Shown here piece after piece: positions 26,409-35,766 of a stretch of DNA of 64,000 nucleotides (position 1 is its first letter; the number at the start of each line of letters is the position of its first letter). A program made the position numbers and the translations under genes. Under the pieces are notes generated by a model. That model had not been told where the DNA came from, searched no databases, and was given only the letters and a program-made list of their open reading frames with translations. The DNA is from Verrucomicrobiaceae bacterium (GTDB lineage Bacteria > Verrucomicrobiota > Verrucomicrobiia > Verrucomicrobiales > Verrucomicrobiaceae): the NCBI GenBank assembly GCA_947466075.1, contig CANIBP010000012.1:40409-104408 (forward strand). Reading direction: 5' to 3'.

Positions 26409-27691
26409 AGTCGAGCGAAGAAAACCTCGAACTCATGCGTCGCTACCTCACCGGCGAAGCGGACGCGGAGGTCGTGAAGCTGCTAGGTGACCGATTGAAA
26501 GTCGATGCAGTGCTGCGACGAGATTTTCTGGCTTACGCCCGCGTAGATGCGGCGCTCGCAGCGATGCCTGCGAAAGTTGTTCCAGTGAAGAATACGCGCT
26601 GGCGAGTTTGGGCACCGCTCACGGCAGCGGCAGCGATGCTTGCAGCCATGGGGCTGGCATGGATAGGCCTTCCGTTTGGTGCACGCGGAGAGCCGATTGC
26701 GACGCTCGTGGCAACGACGAATGCGCGATGGGCAGACCCGAATGTCGAGCTTGCACTCAGCAGCGGCGGGAGCTTGCCCGCGCAGTTGCAACTGGAATCA
26801 GGCCGCGCGGAGTTTCGGATGGTGGATGGCGCGAGGATCGCCTTGCAAGGGCCTGCGACGGTGAGTTTCACGCAACAAAAGGTCGTCTCGATAACCGAAG
26901 GGCGGGTCTTTTGCGAATGCCCCACCCCTGAGTCTCGCATCACGATCGAGACACCGCAGACGACAGTGGTGGATCTTGGCACGGAATTCACCGTGGATGC
27001 GCGTGCGGATCAAAGCACGCGTGTCGCGGTGCTTAGCGGCAAGGTGAACGTGATCGCTCGAGAAGCGGGCGTTTTGATGGCGGGTGAAGTGGTGGAAGTA
27101 CACCAGAACCATGTCGTCAGGCTTCAGCCGCTCACGCCAGAGGAGATGACGGCCATCTCTCTGAAGGAGGCGATGCCGCCCTCAGGCATGGTAAGTGGCG
27201 GCCATAATGCGCTATTAGACTCCAGCTTTGAAAGCAAACTGCCGGGCCGTATTTGGCATGGAACAGATGATTGCATTCAGGAGGCTCCAGCCTTTGGCAG
27301 GACTGGGCAGGCCGTGCGCATACGTGCCGGAGGGAAACACTATCCACTGGTTAAACAGCGCGTGGAAACAGGCGCTATTTCGGGGCGCGTCGTTCATGCC
27401 ATGGCCTGGGCAATGTCTCCCAGCGATGATCCACTCTCAGATCGCCAGCGCGCTGTATTGAAGATCGCATTCCTCAATGCCGAAGGCAGGGAGTTTGCAT
27501 GCTCGACGCGGCATTATCTGCATACCGCACGCCGCACAGGCGAGTACGTGCCCATGGAGATCGCAGCGTCGGCCCCGGCTGGCACGCACAGCATTGAAGT
27601 CCAGCTGCTACTCGCTGCGAGCACCCTGCGCTCCGGTAGCGTGTGCTTTGACGATGCCGTGCTCTTGATCGTCCCTGACCAGAAACCTTAG
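26405..27691 (+). CDS. FecR-like membrane protein with C-terminal carbohydrate-binding-like domain
   Basis: A 428-residue single-pass protein coupled to the sigma gene (ATGA). Residues 1-65 are cytosolic, a transmembrane segment covers about 70-88, and the FecR domain about 125-245 (ITIETPQTTVVDLGTEFTV, RVAVLSGKVNVIAREAGVLM). The C-terminal 155 residues, starting LLDSSFESKLPGRIWHG, have the beta-sandwich look of galactose-binding/CBM-like domains (DSSFE at the start, SGSVCFDDAVLLIV at the end). The N-terminal half is clearly paralogous to the protein at 17762, but the C-terminal sensing parts differ entirely, suggesting that the two systems read different envelope signals. Confidence 0.86.
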   Translation: MKSSEENLELMRRYLTGEADAEVVKLLGDRLKVDAVLRRDFLAYARVDAALAAMPAKVVPVKNTRWRVWAPLTAAAAMLAAMGLAWIGLPFGARGEPIATLVATTNARWADPNVELALSSGGSLPAQLQLESGRAEFRMVDGARIALQGPATVSFTQQKVVSITEGRVFCECPTPESRITIETPQTTVVDLGTEFTVDARADQSTRVAVLSGKVNVIAREAGVLMAGEVVEVHQNHVVRLQPLTPEEMTAISLKEAMPPSGMVSGGHNALLDSSFESKLPGRIWHGTDDCIQEAPAFGRTGQAVRIRAGGKHYPLVKQRVETGAISGRVVHAMAWAMSPSDDPLSDRQRAVLKIAFLNAEGREFACSTRHYLHTARRTGEYVPMEIAASAPAGTHSIEVQLLLAASTLRSGSVCFDDAVLLIVPDQKP

Positions 27692-27706
27692 CCAGACTAT
27701 TCATCC

Positions 27707-28960
27707 ATGAGACATCCCCTCCATCGTCGAAACTTCATCGCCCGTGCGGCTAGCACGCTGCTGGGAGTGCATCTGCCGCGGCTGTTTGCTGCGGATGCCA
27801 AGCCCGCGAGCACCGCAAAGGCCAAAAACATCATCTACCTCTACATGGACGGTGGCATGAGCCATATCGACACGTGGGATCCGAAGCAGGGCGTGACCGC
27901 CGGGCCGACAAAGGCGGTCAAAACGAGCGCGGACGGCATCCAGATCGCCGAATACCTGCCGCGCACGGCGAAGCAGATGCACCACGGCAGTATCGTGCGC
28001 AGCATCACCTCCACGCAGGGAGCGCATGGGCCGGGGAACTACTTCATGCACACCAGCTATGAAGAGCGCGGCACCATTTTGCATCCCAGCCTCGGCGCGT
28101 GGCTCAGCGTGTTTCAGGGACCGGGCAATCCCGAATTGCCCTCTAGTGCTTACATTGGCAATTCTAGCCGTCATTCTGGCGCGGGTTTCTTTCCTCCGGT
28201 GCACACGCCGTTGTTCGTGAACAATCCCGAGGCGGGTTTGCGCGACATTGAACTGCCAAAGGGACTCACGCCTGACTCCCACAAGGCTCGCATGGCCTTC
28301 GCTGGCGATCTCGACGCGTTGTTTCTCAAAAAGTATCCGCAGCGCGAGGTGAAAGCCTACGCCGAGGCCTATGACGGAGCCTTCAAGATGATGAAGAGCG
28401 CGGACATCGCCGCGTTTGACCTCACGCAGGAGAAAAAGGAACTGCGTGAGCGCTACGGCAGCGATCCCTTCGGCCAAGGCTGCCTGCTGGCGCGGCGTCT
28501 GGTCGAGCATGGCATCCGTTTCGTCGAGGTGAGCCTGCACGGATGGGACACGCACACGAACAACTTCGTCGGCACCCCCGATCTCTGTGAGAAGCTTGAC
28601 GCCGGTCTCGCCACGCTTGTCGAGGACTTGCATCAGCGCGGCATGCTCAAGGACACACTCGTGGTCGTCACGAGTGAGTTCGGCCGCACGCCGGAGATCA
28701 ATGTGAACCAGGGCCGCGATCACTATCCGAAGGCCTTTTCCTCCGCGCTCTTCGGCGGCGGCGTGAAGGGTGGCAGCGTATTCGGCTCCACGGACAAAAC
28801 GGGCGCTGAGATCGAGTCGGATGACCTGCGCGTGCCCGATTTCAATGCCACGCTCGCCTACGCGCTCGGCCTGCCGCTGGAGCAGATCGTGCACTCGCCC
28901 ACGATGCGCCCCTTCACCGTCGCGAACAAAGGAAAGCCTGCCACGAGCCTCTTCGCATGA
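27707..28960 (+). CDS. DUF1501 domain protein
   Basis: A 417-residue Tat-exported DUF1501 protein (leader HRRNFIARAASTLLG). Landmarks are YLYMDGGMSHIDTWDPKQG near residue 45, SITSTQGAHGPGNYFMHTS, GQGCLLARRLVEHGIRFVEV and TSEFGRTPEINVNQGRDHYP near residue 325, which would supply the metal-site residues of the alkaline phosphatase-like fold. It follows the FecR-like gene by 15 bases and overlaps the next DUF1549 gene (ATGA), so the second module is one tight operon. Compared with the first module the DUF1501/DUF1549 order is reversed. Confidence 0.91.
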   Translation: MRHPLHRRNFIARAASTLLGVHLPRLFAADAKPASTAKAKNIIYLYMDGGMSHIDTWDPKQGVTAGPTKAVKTSADGIQIAEYLPRTAKQMHHGSIVRSITSTQGAHGPGNYFMHTSYEERGTILHPSLGAWLSVFQGPGNPELPSSAYIGNSSRHSGAGFFPPVHTPLFVNNPEAGLRDIELPKGLTPDSHKARMAFAGDLDALFLKKYPQREVKAYAEAYDGAFKMMKSADIAAFDLTQEKKELRERYGSDPFGQGCLLARRLVEHGIRFVEVSLHGWDTHTNNFVGTPDLCEKLDAGLATLVEDLHQRGMLKDTLVVVTSEFGRTPEINVNQGRDHYPKAFSSALFGGGVKGGSVFGSTDKTGAEIESDDLRVPDFNATLAYALGLPLEQIVHSPTMRPFTVANKGKPATSLFA

Positions 28961-31221
28961 AACGTTACTTCTTCACGCTCTGCGCTGCTTTCCTTACCAG
29001 CGCTTCTTTTGCCCAAAACACGCCACAGCAGCACGCCGCCGCCATTGATCGCGTGCTCGAAGCGCATTGGCAGGCGAACCAGGTGACGCCGAATCCGTCG
29101 GCGAGCGACGAGACCTTTCTGCGCCGCATTTACCTCGATCTCGCGGGACGCATCCCGACGGCTGCGGAGGCGCGAAGCTTCCTGGAGTCGCGTGAGAGCG
29201 GCAAGCGGGATGCGTTGATCGACGACCTGCTCGCACGCGAAAGCTATGCCTCGCACTTCTTCAACGTGTGGGCCGATGTGCTGCGTCTCAAGACGCACTT
29301 CGTCAACACGTCGAACGTCATTCCGTCTGCCTACCGTCGCTACATCCGCGAGAGCTTGCGCGCCAACAAGCCCTACGACGTTTTTGTGCGCGAGATGCTC
29401 TCCGCGAAAGGCTACGCATGGGACAATCCGGCCATCGGCTACTACCAGCGCGATCCCGACATGCCGCTGGACAACATGGCACTTACTTCGCGCATCTTTC
29501 TCGGCACGCGCATCGAGTGCGCGCAGTGTCACAACGATCCCTTCGACAAGTGGCTGCAGACCGACTTCTACCATCTGGCTGCCTACACGCATGCTAACAA
29601 TTCGGTGAAAGAGGCCTTTGAAGGCGCACGAATCGAAATCAAACGTCGGCAGGACATCATCGAGGCCGATTTCAAAGCGGAAAAGAAAACCGCCACCGAT
29701 GGCGGCAAGGCGGCGGAAGCGCGGAAGCAGCAGCGGCTCGATGCCATGCACTACCGGCCGGTCGTCGGCGTGATCAAGAATCCCGTGGGCCAGCTTCTGA
29801 GCCCCATCGGGTTGAATCGCAAAGCGGACAGCATTTTGAAGTTGCCGCACGATTTCAAAGAGGGAGATGGCAAGCCTTTCGATGTGATGACACCCGCCGC
29901 GCTCATGGGCGAGGCCGCGCCCATCGCTGCGGAGCAGGATTCGGCTGAGGCCTTCGCGAACTGGCTCACCTCGCCGAAGAACCCGCGCTTCACCCGCGTG
30001 ATCGTGAACCGCCTGTGGCGGCAGATGCTTGGCGTGCCTGTCACCGAGCGCTTCGACAACCTGCGCGATGACTCGAGGGCGATGATTCCCGAACTGGAGG
30101 AGCATCTTGTCCAGCTCATGATCACGCTGCGCTATGACATGAAGGCGTTTCTCGGCACGATCGCGCGCACACGCGTGTATCACGCGCAGGCCAGCAGCGA
30201 GGCACATTCACTGGGATCAGTTTACCACTTCCCCGGACCGCTGCTGCGGCGCATGAGCGCGGAGCAGGTATGGGACTCGCTTGTGGCGCTCATTTCCCAT
30301 GAACCCGATGCGCGCGACACGGAGCGCGAGTTCATCGACGCGCGCCGCGTTGGCATCTCGCAGATGGTTTGCGATGCCTATCTGGCCTTTGATGGCAAAA
30401 AGCTCGTGGACATCGCCTATGAGGCGCTCGGTCCCGACATGGAACTGCAAGCCAAAGAAGCGGCCATCATGGAGGAGATGACGAAGGCGAATCGCGTCAA
30501 AGACGACGCGAAAGTGCTCACGCTGCGTCGTGCGCAGGGCGACATCCGCCGCGAGCGTGCTATGAAGATGATCGAGAAGTTCATCAAACCCGTCTTGAAC
30601 GGACTAGCTGAGCAAAAAGGCGTCCAAGTCTTTGAAGACACGCTCTACAAGATTAATCCCAACCCTAGCGTTTTGGTGAGCGAAACTTGGCGGCGTATGT
30701 GGCTCCCCGGCTACGGCCCCGAACCGGCTACTGAAGCCGAGTTGAAGGCCGTAGAGGCCCAAAAGGCCGCGCAGCTCACCGAACTGGCCCAGCGCCTGCA
30801 AATCCCGACCGAGCGGCAAAACGACTTCATCACGCACACCAAGAAAATCCTCGTCGAATGGCATCGCGCCTCCGAACTCGACTCTCCAGCGCCTCGCGGC
30901 CATCCTTTGCGCACGCTGGGCCAGAGCGATCGCGATTTCGTCGAGAACTCCAACCTGCAAGCCTCCATCCCGCAAGCCCTCATGCTCATGAACAATGAGA
31001 TCATGACTGAAAAAGCCCTGCTGTCACCGTGGTCACCACTCATGCTCAGCGTGACAAAAGCAACGAGCGCCGAACAACAGCTCGAAGCGGCCTGCATGGC
31101 CCTTTTGAGCCGTAAACCCACCGCTGAAGAAAAAGCCCTCTGTGCTGCACGAAAGCTCTCACGCGCCGAAGACACCGTCCATGCGCTGCTGAACACGAAG
31201 GCGTTCCTGTTTATTGAGTAG
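28957..31221 (+). CDS. DUF1549/DUF1553 protein
   Basis: A 754-residue exported protein with a signal peptide at residues 1-19 (MKRYFFTLCAAFLTSASFA). DUF1549 spans about 30-215, with CAQCHNDPF near residue 188 as the single CxxCH motif. A charged helical segment at about 225-265 precedes DUF1553 (about 325-750), which contains a second helical insert near 490-540 (EEMTKANRVKDDAKV). There is neither a PSCyt1 nor an SHD1-like domain, so the three DUF1549 proteins in this window have three different N-terminal architectures. It is the last gene of the second sigma module. Confidence 0.9.
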   Translation: MKRYFFTLCAAFLTSASFAQNTPQQHAAAIDRVLEAHWQANQVTPNPSASDETFLRRIYLDLAGRIPTAAEARSFLESRESGKRDALIDDLLARESYASHFFNVWADVLRLKTHFVNTSNVIPSAYRRYIRESLRANKPYDVFVREMLSAKGYAWDNPAIGYYQRDPDMPLDNMALTSRIFLGTRIECAQCHNDPFDKWLQTDFYHLAAYTHANNSVKEAFEGARIEIKRRQDIIEADFKAEKKTATDGGKAAEARKQQRLDAMHYRPVVGVIKNPVGQLLSPIGLNRKADSILKLPHDFKEGDGKPFDVMTPAALMGEAAPIAAEQDSAEAFANWLTSPKNPRFTRVIVNRLWRQMLGVPVTERFDNLRDDSRAMIPELEEHLVQLMITLRYDMKAFLGTIARTRVYHAQASSEAHSLGSVYHFPGPLLRRMSAEQVWDSLVALISHEPDARDTEREFIDARRVGISQMVCDAYLAFDGKKLVDIAYEALGPDMELQAKEAAIMEEMTKANRVKDDAKVLTLRRAQGDIRRERAMKMIEKFIKPVLNGLAEQKGVQVFEDTLYKINPNPSVLVSETWRRMWLPGYGPEPATEAELKAVEAQKAAQLTELAQRLQIPTERQNDFITHTKKILVEWHRASELDSPAPRGHPLRTLGQSDRDFVENSNLQASIPQALMLMNNEIMTEKALLSPWSPLMLSVTKATSAEQQLEAACMALLSRKPTAEEKALCAARKLSRAEDTVHALLNTKAFLFIE

Positions 31222-31322
31222 CATTCACACAACCGCCACCGCATCGCGTGTAGAAATGATCGCCTGATGAATCGGACCCAGAAGTGAAAAAGAGTAGGAA
31301 CTGAAGGCGATTGCTATCTCAC

Positions 31323-33920
31323 ATGCGTCTGACATTTCTCTTCCTGTTCCTACTGATTCCCGGTTTGCCCTCGCAGGCAGCCTCCGCTGCTTTTTTCGAG
31401 CAGCATTGCGTGAAGTGTCACGATGCCGAGGTACAGAAGGGCAATCTCGATCTCACGGCGCTCAAGGCGGACTATGCGAATGCAGAAAACTTTGCGCGCT
31501 GGGTGAAGATTCATGATCGCATCCATTCGGGCGAGATGCCGCCGAAGAAGGAGAAGCGTCCTGCGGAGGCGGAAACGAAGGCGATGACGGCGGCACTATC
31601 ACAATCCCTCATCGCTGCGGAGCGTGCACAGTTGGATGCAACCAGCCGCACGAGCGTGCGGCGCCTGACGCGGGTCGAGTATGAGAACACCGTGCGCGAT
31701 CTCTTCGATATGCCGGGCCTCGCTCTACAAATCCTGCTGCCTGCCGATGGCACTGCGCATGGTTTTGACAAAAATGCCGACACGCTCGAGATCTCGCACG
31801 TCAACGTCGCCAAGTATGTCGAAGCGGCTGATCTCGCGCTTGATCTGGCCATTGCCACCCGGCCCAAGGCACCTGCATCGCAAAAGGTGCATCTCTCACT
31901 GCTCAATCGCGGCGGCCAGGGCGCGTATCTGTCGATGCAGGGGGATGTGGTCGTGCTGCGGGATCAAAAAGCCGATCCCGCCTTCCCGCCCGCCAGCGAG
32001 CACCGTCACCTCGACCAGGGTGCACACGAGCGCATCAGCAGTTTTGAAACAGACAGTTCTGTCGGTGTCTTCCGCCGTGAGGATGAATCGGTGAACTACT
32101 ACTTTCGCGGCCACACCACGATCTATCCCGGCCGCTATCGCGTGCGCACGTCGCTGTGGTCGTTTCAATGGGACAAGGGCAAGGTGCTGCCCGCACGGGG
32201 AACCGAGGCGGCACGGCTCGCCGTGGTGCAATTAACCTCCGATGGGCGCGGCGGCCAACACCCGAACTACACACTCGATTACTTCGACGCACCTTCTCTC
32301 AAACCAACTGAGCATGAACTCGAGGTGTGGATGAATCACAACGAGTTGATGGGCTTTGATGTCGCTTCGCTCGCACCCGTGGCCAACTACAGCCGTAAAG
32401 ACCGCGCCATGGGCTTCACCGGCCCGGGTATCGCGGTGGACTGGATGGATGTCGAAGGACCGATCCATGATGTGTGGCCGCCGCGCTCGCACCAGTTGCT
32501 GTTTGGCGATCTGCCGATCGAGGAATTCATCGCGAAGGATCATCCCGAGGTCCGCGTGCCTGCGCGCAAGAACTGGGAGAAAACATGGCTGCGTGGCGGC
32601 AAGAACAAGGCTGATCCGGTCACGGGCATCTGGACGGTCCGCAGCGACAACCCGCTCGCCGATGCGCAGCGATTGCTAGCGGCCTTTTTGCCGAAAGCAT
32701 TCCGCCAGCCCGTCGCTGACGCTACGCTCAAGGCTTACATCGACATCGTCGCGGGCCGCCTGCAAGCCGGTGAATGCTTCGAATCGGCCATGCGCGAGGC
32801 CTACCGCTCGGCGCTGTGCTCGCCGGACTTTTTGTATCATGCCGAGCCGGAAACCAAGCTCGCGCAGCACGCGCTGGCGTGCCGCCTCAGCTACTTTCTC
32901 TGGAACTCTGCACCCGATGCAGAACTCGTCGCCGCCAATCTGCACGACGCCAAAATCCTGCGTGTGCAAACCGAGCGCCTGCTGCGCGACGCGAAATCAC
33001 AGCGCTTTGTCGAAGACTTCCTCGGCCAATGGCTCAAGCTCCGCCTCATCGCCGCGAATGATCCCGACAAGAAGCTGTATCCCGAGTTCAGCCCGTATTT
33101 GCAGGACAGCATGGTTGCAGAAACACGCGCCTACTTCCGCGAACTCATCGGCAGGGATCTCAACGCCACGCATCTGGTGAAATCCGGCTTCGCCATGCTG
33201 AATCAGAAGCTCGCCACGCACTACGGCATCGATGGCGTCGTCGGGCCGAAGATTCGTCGCGTGGAATTGCCACAGGATTGTCCGCGCGGCGGCTTTCTCA
33301 CTCAGGCGGCCATTTTGAAGATCACCGCGAACGGCACCACCACCTCGCCGGTCGTGCGCGGTGCTTTTGTGCTCGATCGCTTGCTCGGTCAGCCGCCAGA
33401 TCCGCCACCAAGCAGTGTTGCCGCCGTCGAACCCGACGTTCGCGGCACCACGACGATCCGCGAGCAGCTAGCGCAGCATCGCAACAACGCCATCTGCGCT
33501 AGCTGTCACGCCAAGATTGATCCGCCGGGATTCGCTCTCGAATCCTTCGATGTCATCGGCGGCCAGCGCGACCGCTACCGCATCGTTGTCGAAGGCACGG
33601 GCGATCCAGCACCACGCGGCAGCATCGATCCCTTCATCGGCATCAGCTTCAAGCTCGGCCTCAAGGTCGATCCCGCCGGTGAAATGATCGGCGACCTGAC
33701 CTTTAACGACATTCGCGACATGCAGCGCCTCCTTGCCGCAAAACCTGAGCTGCTGCTGCGCGCCCTCGCACAAAACCTGCTCAGCTACAGCACCGGTCGC
33801 GAAGTCGCTTTCAGCGACCGCCCTGCGCTGAAGACCATTCTTGATAAAACCGGCCCGCAAGGTGGCGTCCGCACGCTCATTCACGCCATCATCCAAAGCC
33901 CGCTCTTCCAAACCCGATGA
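31323..33920 (+). CDS. DUF1592-family cytochrome-like protein (PSCyt1/DUF1587/DUF1595/DUF1592/DUF1588/DUF1585)
   Basis: An 865-residue exported protein. ATG 31323 is used instead of TTG 31311 because it begins the signal peptide (MRLTFLFLFLLIPGLPSQA). Order of parts: a cytochrome-like domain with CVKCH near residue 27, DUF1587 at about 105-170 (RRLTRVEYENTVRDLF), a central beta-rich region at about 180-430, DUF1595 and DUF1592 at about 445-650 (ALACRLSYFLWNSAPDAEL), DUF1588 with CASCHAKIDPPGFALESFD near residue 725, and DUF1585 at the end (LLSYSTGREVAFSD). Two CxxCH motifs indicate haem binding. It forms an operon with the HMA and DUF1552 genes. The reaction is unknown. Confidence 0.9.
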   Translation: MRLTFLFLFLLIPGLPSQAASAAFFEQHCVKCHDAEVQKGNLDLTALKADYANAENFARWVKIHDRIHSGEMPPKKEKRPAEAETKAMTAALSQSLIAAERAQLDATSRTSVRRLTRVEYENTVRDLFDMPGLALQILLPADGTAHGFDKNADTLEISHVNVAKYVEAADLALDLAIATRPKAPASQKVHLSLLNRGGQGAYLSMQGDVVVLRDQKADPAFPPASEHRHLDQGAHERISSFETDSSVGVFRREDESVNYYFRGHTTIYPGRYRVRTSLWSFQWDKGKVLPARGTEAARLAVVQLTSDGRGGQHPNYTLDYFDAPSLKPTEHELEVWMNHNELMGFDVASLAPVANYSRKDRAMGFTGPGIAVDWMDVEGPIHDVWPPRSHQLLFGDLPIEEFIAKDHPEVRVPARKNWEKTWLRGGKNKADPVTGIWTVRSDNPLADAQRLLAAFLPKAFRQPVADATLKAYIDIVAGRLQAGECFESAMREAYRSALCSPDFLYHAEPETKLAQHALACRLSYFLWNSAPDAELVAANLHDAKILRVQTERLLRDAKSQRFVEDFLGQWLKLRLIAANDPDKKLYPEFSPYLQDSMVAETRAYFRELIGRDLNATHLVKSGFAMLNQKLATHYGIDGVVGPKIRRVELPQDCPRGGFLTQAAILKITANGTTTSPVVRGAFVLDRLLGQPPDPPPSSVAAVEPDVRGTTTIREQLAQHRNNAICASCHAKIDPPGFALESFDVIGGQRDRYRIVVEGTGDPAPRGSIDPFIGISFKLGLKVDPAGEMIGDLTFNDIRDMQRLLAAKPELLLRALAQNLLSYSTGREVAFSDRPALKTILDKTGPQGGVRTLIHAIIQSPLFQTR

Positions 33921-34477
33921 AGCCTCTTGCCATCTTGATCATGCTCACGCTGTCGGCGACCGCCGCCGAGCAAACCGTCCAATACAGCGTGCGCGGCCTG
34001 TTTCAGCCCGACCGCAAAGACGCGCTCACCAACGCCGCCACAGCGCTCGAAAACTGCCGCCTCATCGAAGTGAACTTCGATCTCGCCCGTGCCACCTTCG
34101 GCTACGATGACGAAGCACAGGGCTTCAAGAAGGCCAAGCCGGAGCAGATCCTCCAGCAGATCGACAACCAGGTCCGCAGCGCCACCAACCACACCTTCAC
34201 ACTCCAGCAGCCGCGCGCTCTTGCCGAAGACAAGCTCAAGCGCATCGAGTTCACCATCGAAGGTCTGGACTGCCTCGGCTGCTCCTATGGCGCGTATTCC
34301 ACCGTCGTCGCGATTGAGGGCGTCGAACGCGCCACCGCCAGTTTTCACGATGGCAGACTCACCGCCTTCATTGATCCCGCCAAAACCAACCGTGAGGCTG
34401 TGGCGGAGGTTTTGAAGAAGAAAGACATCAAGATCGTAGAAGCTACTGACAAGCAAGAACCCAAGCCCAAGAACTGA
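33917..34477 (+). CDS. exported protein with heavy-metal-associated (HMA-like) domain
   Basis: A 186-residue protein with a short signal peptide (about residues 1-17). Residues about 110-175 form an HMA-like ferredoxin fold: IEFTIEGLDCLGCSYGA carries the CxxC metal-binding pair and is followed by GVERATASFHDGRLTAFIDP and a helix ending LKKKDIKIVEA. Residues about 22-85 look like a second, degenerate copy without cysteines. It overlaps the DUF1592 gene (ATGA) and lies 4 bases before DUF1552, so all three are co-translated or co-transcribed. A role in metal delivery (copper or another soft metal) to its neighbours is inference. The tail is Lys/Pro-rich. Confidence 0.77.
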   Translation: MKPLAILIMLTLSATAAEQTVQYSVRGLFQPDRKDALTNAATALENCRLIEVNFDLARATFGYDDEAQGFKKAKPEQILQQIDNQVRSATNHTFTLQQPRALAEDKLKRIEFTIEGLDCLGCSYGAYSTVVAIEGVERATASFHDGRLTAFIDPAKTNREAVAEVLKKKDIKIVEATDKQEPKPKN

Positions 34478-34481
34478 CGTC

Positions 34482-35729
34482 ATGCACATCCCCCGCACTC
34501 CTCTCAACCGTCGCGCCTTCCTGCGTGGAGCTGGCGTCACGCTCACCCTGCCGTTGCTCGAAGCCATGCAGCCTGTGTTTGGCTCCCAGGCAAAATTGAG
34601 CATCCCGCGCCGCATGGTCTGCATCCAGACAAACATGGGCATCCTGCCGCAGTTTTTCTTCCCAGAGCAAGCCGGACGTGATTACGTCCCCAGTCCCTAT
34701 TTGGAGCGCTTGAAGGCGCATCGCGATCAAATCACCGTGTTTTCAGGCGTCAGCTATCCCGGTGTCGATGGCGGCCACACCGCGCAGAAGTGTTTCCTCA
34801 CCGGCACACCGCATCCGGCACGCGGCGGCTTCCGCAACGGCATCTCGCTCGATCAATTCGCCGCTGAAGAGGTTGGCAATCAAACGCGGCATCCTTCGCT
34901 CGTGCTCGCCGTCACCAATGAGAACGCCACGATGAGCTTCACACGCAACGGTGCCTCCATTCCCTCCGAACAGAGTCCGAAGAAGCTCTTTGAGCGCCTC
35001 TTCCTTCAAGGCAACGCCAAAGAAGTCGCCAGCAACGTCGAAGCGCTCCAGCGTGGCCGCAGCCTGATGGATTTCGTCAGCGATCAATCCAAACGCCTTG
35101 GCAAAACGCTCTCCAAGAACGACCAGAACCGTCTCGATCAATACTACACTGCCGTGCGTGAACTGGAGCAGCGCCTGCACAGCGCGCAGGAGTGGGAAAC
35201 CAAGCCCAAGCCCGCCGTCGCCGCCAAAGCGCCCGACGAAATCACCGACGCAAAGGAATTCGTCCGCCGCACGGAGCAGACCTTTGACGTGATGAAGCTC
35301 GCGCTGGAGACCGACAGCACGCGCGTGATCTCGCTCTTCATCGACACCACAGTCATCCACAACATCACGCACCATGGCAATCGCCCTGAAGTGCTCGGTG
35401 AGCTGCGCGGGCATGAAGAACGCCAGTTCGATGCCCTGAACGGCTTCCTCAACGTCATGCGTGACACGAAGGAACAGGACTCCAACCTGCTTGAACGCAC
35501 GCAAGTGCTCTACGGCACCTGCATGGGCAGCGCGAACTCGCACAGCAACGTCAACCTGCCCGTCCTGCTCGCCGGTGGCGGCTTTAAGCACGGCCAGCAT
35601 CTCGCCTTCGACAAAGTGAACAATCACCCACTGACCAATCTGCACGTCTCCATGCTCCAGCGCGTCGGCATTGAGGCTGGCGAGTTCTCCACAGGCAAGA
35701 GCACGATAAAGGGGCTGGAGATGGTGTGA
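34482..35729 (+). CDS. DUF1552 domain protein with Tat signal
   Basis: A 415-residue exported protein of the DUF1552 family, the usual partner of DUF1592 genes. The leader is Tat-like (NRRAFLRGAGVTLTLPLLEAM). Family features include RRMVCIQTNMGILPQFFFP, FSGVSYPGVDGGHTAQKCFL, GISLDQFAAEEVG and a C-terminal region with YGTCMGSANSHSNVNLPVLLAG and GGGFKHGQHLAFD. The fold is related to DUF1501, that is, alkaline phosphatase-like. It is the third gene of the DUF1592-HMA-DUF1552 operon. Activity is not established for the family. Confidence 0.9.
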   Translation: MHIPRTPLNRRAFLRGAGVTLTLPLLEAMQPVFGSQAKLSIPRRMVCIQTNMGILPQFFFPEQAGRDYVPSPYLERLKAHRDQITVFSGVSYPGVDGGHTAQKCFLTGTPHPARGGFRNGISLDQFAAEEVGNQTRHPSLVLAVTNENATMSFTRNGASIPSEQSPKKLFERLFLQGNAKEVASNVEALQRGRSLMDFVSDQSKRLGKTLSKNDQNRLDQYYTAVRELEQRLHSAQEWETKPKPAVAAKAPDEITDAKEFVRRTEQTFDVMKLALETDSTRVISLFIDTTVIHNITHHGNRPEVLGELRGHEERQFDALNGFLNVMRDTKEQDSNLLERTQVLYGTCMGSANSHSNVNLPVLLAGGGFKHGQHLAFDKVNNHPLTNLHVSMLQRVGIEAGEFSTGKSTIKGLEMV

Positions 35730-35766
35730 GTCGAAGAAAAGAGCTCTTCCACGCGTTACACTCACC

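Noticed and set aside
28858..30207. 449-codon open frame on the minus strand
   Set aside because: Antisense to the second-module DUF1501 and DUF1549 genes; no recognisable domain.
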